Of a stretch of DNA of 5,864 bases, positions 1 to 4,617 are shown piece by piece. Both the position numbers and the translations under genes were made by a program. How positions within the stretch are numbered: the stretch's first letter is position 1; the number at the start of each line of letters is the position of its first letter. This stretch comes from CAYOKT01 sp964404605. GTDB lineage: Bacteria > Electryoneota > Electryoneia > Electryoneales > Electryoneaceae. The notes under the pieces are model-generated. The model had not been told where the DNA came from. It saw nothing but the letters and a program-made list of their open reading frames with translations, and searched no databases. The stretch is from assembly GCA_964404605.1 (NCBI GenBank), contig CAYOKT010000132.1, forward strand, positions 1 through 5,864, written 5' to 3'.

Positions 1-44
1 CCTGCTGCGTTGACGTCTTCCCGGGGCGAGCGCGGAAACCCTTG

Positions 45-106
45 TGAAACCCGGGACTGCCCGCCTGCGCCTGAGGCTACGGCTGGCGATAAGTCTCGGG
101 CCACCC
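45..106. repeat. Degraded copy (A) of an interspersed palindromic repeat
   Basis: The first 15 bases, TGAAACCCGGGACTG at 45-59, recur exactly at 5673-5687. The last ten, CGGGCCACCC at 97-106, recur exactly at 5694-5703. The outer arms CCCGGGACT (50-58) and AGTCTCGGG (92-100) are complementary apart from one position. The inside starts GCCCGCCTGCG, as in the copy near 540-560, and then diverges, so this looks like an eroded long form of the hairpin that is short and perfect near 5680. No reading frame here has coding character. The function is unknown; it could be a REP-like element or a mobile hairpin relic. Confidence 0.6.
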
Positions 107-146
107 GCCGAATAGTCGGGACCGGGCCACTCTGCCGACCCTGTTC

Positions 147-175
147 TTGCCCCCCGGTCGGTGGCATGCTACCTT
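147..175 (+). promoter_or_regulatory. Candidate sigma70-type promoter for the small Cys-rich gene
   Basis: TTGCCC (147-152) stands 17 bases before TACCTT (170-175), which sits in the context GCATGCTACCTT. The spacing is optimal and each hexamer keeps the key bases (TTG of the -35; TA and the final T of the -10). Initiation near 182 would leave a leader of about 30 bases before the ATG at 213. The match is moderate, and the call rests on spacing and on position relative to the gene. Confidence 0.4.
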
Positions 176-212
176 GCCGCCGTCACAGGAACAGAACACC
201 GCGGATGAAGGG

Positions 213-512
213 ATGAACCACAAGGTGCCGGGGGACGGCGGCGGGCTCCTCGATCGGCTGCTTCGCGGGGAGGGAAACTCCCCCCTGCCGGGCGGGGGAG
301 AACCCGACACGAACGCCGGGGTGGAGCGGGCCGACCTGAAGTGGTGCACCATGGCCTGCGAAGAGGCGGAGTGGCCCCGCGAGAACGTGGACGGCGCGAA
401 AAGCTGCCGCACGTTCAACGCGCTCTGGTGCCGGGTCCTCGCCCGGCATGTGACCCGGAACGCTCCCTGCGCGGTGCTGCACGGCGCACGGCGGCCAAAA
501 GCCAACTGGTGA
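213..512 (+). CDS. Small five-cysteine protein, unknown function
   Basis: This is a 99-residue soluble protein with no signal peptide or membrane helix. Residues 1-40 are Gly/Pro-rich and probably disordered. The compact second half carries cysteines at 45, 49, 65, 73 and 86 (C-x3-C-x15-C-x7-C-x12-C). They lie within the motifs KWCTMAC, DGAKSCRTFNALWC and TRNAPC, and a basic HGARRPKANW tail follows. Four or five cysteines plus His79 or His90 could bind zinc or an Fe-S cluster; that is inference. Third codon positions are overwhelmingly G or C through the cysteine region, which favours this frame over the overlapping antisense frames. The ATG at 213 is preferred because it is the first start after the candidate promoter. 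However, GAAGGG (207-212) directly abuts it, and the in-frame GTG at 225 is better spaced from that site. Upstream TTG starts (147, 174) would fall inside the promoter. I recall similar short 'WC...C...CRTF.AL.C...NAPC' proteins in other bacteria but cannot name a family. Confidence 0.7.
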   Translation: MNHKVPGDGGGLLDRLLRGEGNSPLPGGGEPDTNAGVERADLKWCTMACEEAEWPRENVDGAKSCRTFNALWCRVLARHVTRNAPCAVLHGARRPKANW

Positions 513-516
513 ACGC

Positions 517-643
517 TTTCCCGGGATGCGGATTACTTCCCCGGGACTTGCCCGCCTGCGGCAGGTAAATCGCTCACGGGCTACCTCGGGTTGCATCGTT
601 CCCGGGCGACCTCCTCCCCGCCGTGAAAACCCGGGGTTGCATC
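517..643. repeat. Two further degenerate copies (B, B') of the palindromic repeat family
   Basis: Copy B contains CCCGGGACT at 540-548, then an imperfect hairpin at 545-571. Its 12-base arms are separated by TGC, with two mismatches and one G-T pair. CGGGCTACC follows at 577-585 where copies A and C have CGGGCCACC. Copy B' (588-643) begins and ends with the 10-base direct repeat GGGTTGCATC (588-597 and 634-643). It includes CGTGAAAACCCGGGG, close to the TGTGAAACCCGGG of copy A. CCCGGG-centred palindromes recur at 520, 540 and 601. The copies are nested or fused, which suggests repeated insertion or recombination in one intergenic spot. Confidence 0.5.
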
Positions 644-798
644 ATCATCGCACAATGCCAACAGCTTGATTCTTTTATTGTCAAGTCGTAAGTTTACACC
701 GATTCCACATTACCTCCTCGCAGGCTGATTTCTCTTTATCGTAATAGCGCGGGAAGCGCACAACGAAATCAGTTCCACCCACCCAAGGGAGGTTAGAG
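644..798. other. AT-richer leader upstream of the holin-like gene
   Basis: Base composition shifts here: 660-745 is clearly more AT-rich than the rest of the window, as expected of a promoter-bearing leader. Possible -35-like elements are TTGATT (667-672) and TTGTCA (678-683), but neither has a convincing -10 at 16-18 bases. TAATAG (732-737) is a possible -10 with only a poor -35. On the minus strand the complement of 678-683 reads TTGTCA/TGACAA in the context CTTGACAAT, again without a good -10. No coding frame is credible. Confidence 0.35.
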
Positions 799-1047
799 AT
801 GAAACTCCGTCCACTCGCCCTTGCCCTCGCCTTCGGTATCCTATGGGGCGCCGCGGTGATGGTCGCCACCTGGTGGCTGCTGATCACCGGTTCGGCCGGA
901 GGGACGATCAGCCTGATCGGCAAGTTCTACCTCGGGTACAGCTTCAGCTTTGTCGGCAGCCTGATCGGACTCGTCTGGGGATTCGTCGACGGCTTCGTCT
1001 GCGGGTACCTCGTCGCGCTGCTCTACAACCTGTTCGCGAAGGAGTAG
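799..1047 (+). CDS. Small two-helix membrane protein ('bacteriophage holin'-labelled family)
   Basis: This is an 82-residue, very hydrophobic protein. A short basic N terminus (MKLRP) is followed by helix 1 (about 7-30), a loop with GSAGG and GKFYLGY, and helix 2 (about 50-79). Helix 2 contains the Gly-rich motif GSLIGLVWGFVDGFVCGY with Asp64 in the membrane, and the protein ends LLYNLFAKE. Proteins with this GLIWGFVDG...LYN signature are, to my knowledge, common as single genes in uncultivated bacteria and are often auto-labelled 'bacteriophage holin'. No phage genes surround it here, so a lysis role is doubtful and a housekeeping or envelope role is as likely. Two helices with a positive N terminus predict both ends in the cytoplasm. 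The start is well supported: AAGGGAGG (785-792) lies six bases before the ATG. The gene appears monocistronic; the next coding region is beyond a promoter, the gap and a tRNA. Confidence 0.85.
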   Translation: MKLRPLALALAFGILWGAAVMVATWWLLITGSAGGTISLIGKFYLGYSFSFVGSLIGLVWGFVDGFVCGYLVALLYNLFAKE

Positions 1048-1255
1048 GGAAGCACCGCGGGAACAAGCCGCCGAAAGGCATCTCTTCGCAACGCACCGGC
1101 CTCCGGTGGGACGGGTTCCCTCACCGCGGTCACCGTGGTGCGGGGATGCGCCCGTCCTCCGCGCGACGGGTCCGGGGGGGGGCGAGGCCGGCGGGAGCCG
1201 ATGAAAGGCAACCGGCGCGGCGGGCCCTCAAGAGCCCGGGCGATGACCGCCCCGC
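1048..1255. other. Noncoding spacer with no clear terminator
   Basis: I see no gene here. A small perfect hairpin, CACCGG-CCT-CCGGTG (1094-1108), follows the holin-like gene by about 46 bases but has no T-run, so it is a weak terminator candidate. A nine-G run (1174-1182), with GGG at 1168-1170 and further G doublets and triplets to 1195, is the most G-skewed stretch in the window. Frames crossing this interval lack the third-position bias of the real genes. Confidence 0.4.
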
Positions 1256-1284
1256 TTGAGAGTCCCCTCCCTTTCTCCTATCTT
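1256..1284 (+). promoter_or_regulatory. Sigma70-type promoter, probably for tRNA-Ser
   Basis: TTGAGA (1256-1261) matches the -35 consensus at five of six positions. TATCTT (1279-1284) matches the -10 at four of six, and the spacer is exactly 17 bases. The predicted start near 1291 is about ten bases before the N gap, with the tRNA straight after the gap, so this most likely drives the tRNA. If another gene lies hidden in the gap, it would be the first gene of that transcript. Confidence 0.55.
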
Positions 1285-1300
1285 TACGCGCACGAAACGC

Positions 1301-1400
1301 NNNNNNNNNNNNNNNNNNNNNNNNNNNNNNNNNNNNNNNNNNNNNNNNNNNNNNNNNNNNNNNNNNNNNNNNNNNNNNNNNNNNNNNNNNNNNNNNNNNN
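1301..1400. other. Assembly gap (100 N)
   Basis: The run is exactly 100 unknown bases, the conventional placeholder when scaffolders do not know a gap's size. The true length is therefore not given by the sequence. It ends at the base just before the first acceptor-stem nucleotide of the tRNA. Reading frames that run across it are meaningless. Confidence 0.95.
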
Positions 1401-1490
1401 GGAGAGGTGACCGAGCGGCCGAAGGTGCTCGCCTGCTAAGCGAGTGTGTGGGTTGCCCCCGCACCGTGGGTTCGAATCCCACCCTCTCCG
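1401..1490 (+). tRNA. tRNA-Ser (anticodon GCT)
   Basis: This is a complete 90-base class II tRNA that reads AGC/AGU codons. The acceptor stem GGAGAGG (1401-1407) pairs with CCTCTCC (1483-1489), and the discriminator is G1490, as expected for serine. The D stem is ACC/GGT (1410-1412, 1424-1426). The anticodon stem CTCGC/GCGAG (1428-1432, 1440-1444) encloses the loop CTGCTAA, with GCT at 1435-1437. The long variable arm forms a 7-bp stem (1446-1452 with 1458-1464, one T-G pair), the serine-type hallmark. The T arm is GTGGG-TTCGAAT-CCCAC (1466-1482). The 3' CCA is not encoded: the sequence continues CCG, so CCA must be added after transcription. It has its own promoter candidate upstream and its own terminator downstream. 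Confidence 0.97.
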
Positions 1491-1493
1491 CCG

Positions 1494-1533
1494 GGCCGGG
1501 ACAGGGGCAACAGCCCTCCCGGCCTTTTTCTTT
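1494..1533 (+). terminator. Intrinsic terminator of the tRNA-Ser transcript
   Basis: GGCCGGGA (1494-1501) pairs perfectly with TCCCGGCC (1517-1524). An inner GGGC-AACA-GCCC stem (1505-1516) stacks on it across a three-base bulge. TTTTTCTTT (1525-1533) follows immediately. It starts four bases after the tRNA, so it would separate the tRNA from the membrane-protein gene downstream. Confidence 0.88.
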
Positions 1534-1606
1534 CCCGCGCCCGGCGGTGGGAAGTGACCGAGGGGGCCGGGTCGCAGCAATACTCATGAAATCGATGGGA
1601 GGAAGA

Positions 1607-2026
1607 ATGACCTGGGAACTCAAGCGGGTGCCGTTGGGACCGGTGGTCCGGGTGGCGTTCCTCGTCTTTTTCCTCCTCGCACTGGTTCTCTTTCTGCTCT
1701 ATTCAACCGTCCTCATGGGTATCGTCCGTTCGGTGGGTAACGCCCTCGACATTCCTCTCATCTCCGGCGCGGGCGGTGTCGCCCTGGTTTTCGCGGGCCT
1801 GCTCGTCGCCTTTCTGTCCGCGTTCTTCTACACCCTGATCGCCGTGCTGGTCACACTCTTCTACAACGCCATCGCCTCCTTCAGCGGCGGCCTGCGCCTC
1901 GAACTCGAGGAGGAGACCGTAATTCCCCCGTCCGGCCTGGCGGCGGGCGCCGGGGCCTCCGCTCCCATTGTTCCTCCCCCTCCGCCTCCACCGGCCGGCA
2001 ACGACGGCGAACCAGGCGAATCCTGA
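1607..2026 (+). CDS. DUF3566-like membrane protein with polyproline tail
   Basis: The protein has 139 residues. It opens with WELKRVPLGPVVRVAF, which resembles the 'ELKRi.p.sv.kv' entry of DUF3566-type proteins. Helix 1 spans about 16-40 and helix 2 about 58-86, with a GAGG loop before helix 2, which ends TLFYNAIASFSGG. A cytoplasmic-type acidic segment (LRLELEEE, 96-103) follows. The C-terminal 36 residues are low complexity, rich in Ala, Gly and Pro, with seven consecutive prolines at 123-129. Translation of that run would be expected to depend on EF-P. The function of the domain is unknown. GGGAGGA (1597-1603) supports the ATG at 1607 with a short spacer; in-frame ATGs at 1586 and 1595 are possible but overlap the ribosome site. 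The tRNA terminator is about 70 bases upstream, so an own promoter is needed; AATACT (1579-1584) is a weak -10 candidate. The family assignment is by pattern only. Confidence 0.8.
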   Translation: MTWELKRVPLGPVVRVAFLVFFLLALVLFLLYSTVLMGIVRSVGNALDIPLISGAGGVALVFAGLLVAFLSAFFYTLIAVLVTLFYNAIASFSGGLRLELEEETVIPPSGLAAGAGASAPIVPPPPPPPAGNDGEPGES

Positions 2027-2167
2027 GCGGCCGCAGGCCCCCCACCGCTGGCGGAGAGGGAGCCTGGCGGACCGGTCAACCTGAATCGATCCACTAGTGC
2101 GACAGGGTCCCCGCCGGTTGTACCTTTCGGCGGTTCAGCAAACCCCTGACGACAAGGTCAACCAACG
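2027..2167. other. Spacer and leader before the gltX operon
   Basis: This stretch must hold the operon promoter unless transcription enters from the upstream membrane-protein gene, yet I find no convincing -35/-10 pair. TTGTAC (2118-2123) lacks a -10 at 16-18 bases. GGTCAACC occurs twice, at 2074-2081 and 2156-2163; the second copy overlaps the AAGG (2154-2157) that serves as a modest ribosome site ten bases before the gltX ATG. CCGCC (2111-2115) and GGCGG (2129-2133) could form a short hairpin. No tRNA-binding leader (T-box) features are visible. Confidence 0.35.
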
Positions 2168-3631
2168 ATGAAACCCGTCCGCGTTCGTTTCGCCCCCAGC
2201 CCCACGGGCTACCTGCACATCGGGGGCGCCCGCACGGCCATCTTCAACTGGCTGCTCGCGCGCCACTTCGGCGGCTCGTTCCTCCTCCGCATCGAGGACA
2301 CGGACCGCGAGCGCTCGAAGGCGGAATACGAGGAAGACATCCTCGATGCGCTCCGCTGGCTTGGGCTGGAGTGGGACGAGGAGCCGCTCCGCCAGTCCAC
2401 GCGCCGCAGTTATCACCGTGAGGTGGTCGAGGAGCTGATCGAGCGCGGCGCGGCCTACCGGGATTTCCTCCCCCCGGGGGAGACCGACCGGCTGAAAAAG
2501 GAAGCCCAGTCAGGCGGGCGCAGGATCGCCTTCCGCGGGCCCGACCGTGACCTCGACCCCGCCGAATCTCTGCGCCGCGCCGAGGCGGGCGAACCATTCG
2601 CCGTGCGGATGAAGGTCCCGGACCACGCGGTGAGCTACGTGGACGGCGTGCACGGCGGCGTGAGGGTGGAGCCCGATGCGATCGACGATTTCGTCCTCAT
2701 GCGGCGGGACGGCACCCCGACCTACATGGTGGCGGTGGTCGCCGACGACTTCGAGATGGGAATCACCCATGTCATCCGCGGAGACGACCACATCTCGAAC
2801 ACCCCGAAGCAGATCCTGCTCTACACCGCCCTCGGGTGGACACCGCCGGCTTTCGCCCATGTCCCCCTGATCCTCGGCCCGGACAAGAAGCGCCTCTCCA
2901 AGCGTCACGGCGCCACCGCCCTCACCGAGTACCGCCGGCGAGGCTACCTGCCGGAGGCGATGCTCAGCTACCTCGCCCTCCTCGGGTGGTCGCCCGGCGA
3001 CGACCGCGAACTGCTCTCCCGCGAGGAGCTGATCGAGGCGTTCAGCATCGAGGGGATCAACAACCGCAGCGCGGTGTTCGACGAGAGGAAGCTCGAGTGG
3101 ATGAACGGGCAGTTTCTCTCCCTGCTGCCGGACGAGGAGATCATCCGTGTCCTGCGCCAACCCGTCGCCGACCGCGTGGCGGCGGGGATTCTGCCGCACG
3201 GCTCCGGGTTGCACCTGCCCACCGCCGTCCGCCTGCTGAAAACCCGCAGCCGTTTCCCCCTCGAAATCCTCGAGCGGGGCTCCTATTTCTTCAAAGACCC
3301 CGAGGAGTATGACCCCGCGGCCGCGAAGAAGCGGCTGAAGGACCCGGAAACCCCGGAGCGGCTGGAGGGGCTCGCCGACCTGTACGAGAAGGCGGAGAAC
3401 TTCGACGAAGCCACCCTCGAGACGATTCTGCGCGAGTACGCGGAGTCGCTGGGCATCGGCGGCGGGAAGCTGATCCACGCGACCCGCATCGCCGTGAGCG
3501 GCCAGGGGGTCGGCCCCGGGCTGTTCGAACTGCTCGCCGCCCTCGGACGTGAAACCGTCGTGCGAAGGATGCGCAAGCTGGCGGACCATCTCCGCCGGCA
3601 TGGCACGCCGCCTACGAAGGGCACGGAATGA
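2168..3631 (+). CDS. gltX: Glutamyl-tRNA synthetase
   Basis: This cytoplasmic class I aminoacyl-tRNA synthetase joins glutamate to tRNA-Glu using ATP. At 487 residues it has the normal full bacterial length. The N-terminal Rossmann fold opens with RVRFAPSPTGYLHIGGARTA, with the HIGH-class signature as HIGG at 17-20. The conserved LLRIEDTDRERS follows. GDDHISNTPKQ precedes the second ATP signature, KRLSK at 241-245, followed by RHGA. The C-terminal anticodon-binding part ends with the family-typical HATRIAVSGQGVGPGLFELLAALG. There is no cysteine anywhere, so the zinc-binding insert seen in E. coli-type enzymes is absent; the corresponding stretch reads YRDFLPPGE instead of the usual Cys-containing motif. 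Whether it also charges tRNA-Gln cannot be told from the sequence alone. It heads a four-gene operon and its stop codon overlaps the next start. The ribosome site is modest (AAGG, ten bases upstream). Confidence 0.97.
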   Translation: MKPVRVRFAPSPTGYLHIGGARTAIFNWLLARHFGGSFLLRIEDTDRERSKAEYEEDILDALRWLGLEWDEEPLRQSTRRSYHREVVEELIERGAAYRDFLPPGETDRLKKEAQSGGRRIAFRGPDRDLDPAESLRRAEAGEPFAVRMKVPDHAVSYVDGVHGGVRVEPDAIDDFVLMRRDGTPTYMVAVVADDFEMGITHVIRGDDHISNTPKQILLYTALGWTPPAFAHVPLILGPDKKRLSKRHGATALTEYRRRGYLPEAMLSYLALLGWSPGDDRELLSREELIEAFSIEGINNRSAVFDERKLEWMNGQFLSLLPDEEIIRVLRQPVADRVAAGILPHGSGLHLPTAVRLLKTRSRFPLEILERGSYFFKDPEEYDPAAAKKRLKDPETPERLEGLADLYEKAENFDEATLETILREYAESLGIGGGKLIHATRIAVSGQGVGPGLFELLAALGRETVVRRMRKLADHLRRHGTPPTKGTE

Positions 3632-4368
3632 AGGACAGCGGGAATTCTCCGGGACGCGGGCGGTGGATTCCGGCCGCCGCGCTGGGCGCTCTCCTCCTCC
3701 TGCCGCCGCTCACCGGCTGCGAGAACGAGGGCAACCAGGTGCCCGAGGGGTCGGTCTATCCCCCGCCCGCCGAAGGGAACACCGCCGTGGTGGACCTGAG
3801 CCATCAGCTCGTCGGAATCGGCGGCGGGGATGACGACATCAGCCAGGTGGTCGTCCAGGTCCTCACCCAGGGAACGGGCACGGTGAACGCGGAGGTCTTC
3901 GTCAACCGGGAACAGGTGAACTACAACGCGAACACGGGGGCCTTCTCCGGGCGGATCACCCCGCCCCTGAATCCCGGCTCCCTGGTTCCCCTCCGCGTCC
4001 GGTCGGCGAGTTGGGGCGAGGATTCGACCTTTGTCCGCCTCGCCGGCGATTTCACCCTCGAGGTGGAATCACCGCACGACCCGGCCCTGCCCGGCGACAC
4101 CGTGCGGATCTCGTGGAGTCAGGCGGCGTTCGCCGACGAGTACGAGCTGCGCGTGGAGGGGGTCGGCAGCCCGGACCCGCTGCTGTTCATCAAGCTCGAT
4201 GCGACCCGGTACGACTGGCTGGTGCCGGACACGGCGAGCGGGGAGGCGAAGGTGACCGTGCAGGCGCTGGTCAACCTGTCTGAAGGGGGGACCTGGCAGG
4301 GCGGCAGCCGTGTCCAGCGGGCAAGCATACTCTCCCTCGGCGACGGGGCGCCGGCGGGCGCGGAATAG
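3628..4368 (+). CDS. Predicted lipoprotein with Ig/FN3-like beta domains
   Basis: This is a 246-residue exported lipoprotein of unknown function. A basic n-region (GRGRW) and hydrophobic core (about 14-27) lead to the lipobox LTGC, so Cys31 is the predicted acylated residue. Glu32 at +2 gives no inner-membrane retention signal of the classic Asp type. A Pro-rich linker (40-50) precedes two beta-rich regions. Residues about 52-145 have alternating hydrophobics (SQVVVQVLTQGTGTVNAEVFVN, then RITPPLNPGSLVPLRV). Residues about 146-235 resemble an FN3/Ig fold (PGDTVRISWSQAAFADEYELRVEG). There are no catalytic motifs. The ATG overlaps the gltX stop (ATGA), and GAAGGG (3616-3621) lies six bases upstream, so translational coupling is likely. 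A periplasmic or surface-binding role is inferred from architecture only. Codon use matches its neighbours. Confidence 0.88.
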   Translation: MKDSGNSPGRGRWIPAAALGALLLLPPLTGCENEGNQVPEGSVYPPPAEGNTAVVDLSHQLVGIGGGDDDISQVVVQVLTQGTGTVNAEVFVNREQVNYNANTGAFSGRITPPLNPGSLVPLRVRSASWGEDSTFVRLAGDFTLEVESPHDPALPGDTVRISWSQAAFADEYELRVEGVGSPDPLLFIKLDATRYDWLVPDTASGEAKVTVQALVNLSEGGTWQGGSRVQRASILSLGDGAPAGAE

Positions 4369-4380
4369 GAGGAGGGGACG

Positions 4381-4617
4381 ATGAACCTCGATCCGGAACT
4401 GCTGAAGATTCTCGTCTGCCCGGAGACCAAGGCGCCGCTGGTGCAGGAGGGCGACAGCCTGGTGAGCACCGACCCGGCCACCCGGCGGCGCTACCGCATC
4501 GAGGAGGGCATTCCGGTGCTCCTCATCGACGAGGCGGAAACCCTCGAGGAAGCCGAATGGGCGGCGATCATGGAGCGGCACGGCATCACCCTGCCCGGAG
4601 AGGAGGCGGGTGAGTGA
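4381..4617 (+). CDS. Trm112/UPF0434 (YcaR-like) family protein
   Basis: This is a 78-residue soluble protein. It has the family entry LDPELLKILVCPETKAPL and the closing RRYRIEEGIPVLLIDEAE, the two most diagnostic stretches of bacterial UPF0434/Trm112 proteins. In eukaryotes and archaea Trm112 activates methyltransferases that act on tRNA, rRNA and release factors; the bacterial role is not settled. Only Cys13 of the usual zinc-type cysteines remains, as in many bacterial members with a CP.TK.PL motif, so zinc binding is unlikely. It is about 15-20 residues longer than the common short form because of an acidic helical tail (EEAEWAAIMERHGITLPGEEAGE). The ribosome site AGGAGG (4367-4372) overlaps the preceding stop codon and lies eight bases before the ATG. 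It sits 12 bases after the lipoprotein gene and overlaps the next gene by four. Confidence 0.92.
   Translation: MNLDPELLKILVCPETKAPLVQEGDSLVSTDPATRRRYRIEEGIPVLLIDEAETLEEAEWAAIMERHGITLPGEEAGE

Noticed and set aside
183..596. A 137-codon minus-strand frame and another at 77-505 overlapping the Cys-rich gene
   Set aside because: They are shadows of a GC-rich coding strand: no ribosome site, no domain-like motifs, and they run through the palindromic repeats.
45..643. CRISPR array
   Set aside because: The repeats are degenerate palindromes of different lengths without regular spacing or unique equal-length spacers.
678..700. Minus-strand promoter using a TTGACA hexamer
   Set aside because: The -10 position 17 bases on reads TTGGCA, far from consensus, and no gene lies downstream on that strand.
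799..1047. Part of a prophage lysis cassette
   Set aside because: No endolysin, spanin, tail or integrase gene is in the window; the holin label for this family rests on size and helices.
1554..1570. GTGACCGAG plus GGCCG resembling the 5' part of the tRNA-Ser (1407-1421)
   Set aside because: Only nine contiguous bases match, with no pairing acceptor, anticodon or T arm; chance or a weak -35 element is as likely as a tRNA relic.
1256..1606. Upstream extension of the DUF3566-like frame through the tRNA and the N gap
   Set aside because: It would translate a tRNA and unknown bases; the ribosome site at 1597-1603 supports the start at 1607.
2027..2100. GCGGCCGC, ATCGAT and ACTAGT sites resembling a cloning polylinker
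   Set aside because: The sites are spread over about 70 bases with unrelated sequence between them and do not follow any vector order; GC-rich DNA yields such sites by chance.
2510..3601. A 363-codon minus-strand frame opposite gltX
   Set aside because: Full antisense to a gene with certain identity; such frames are common at high GC and this one shows no family motif.
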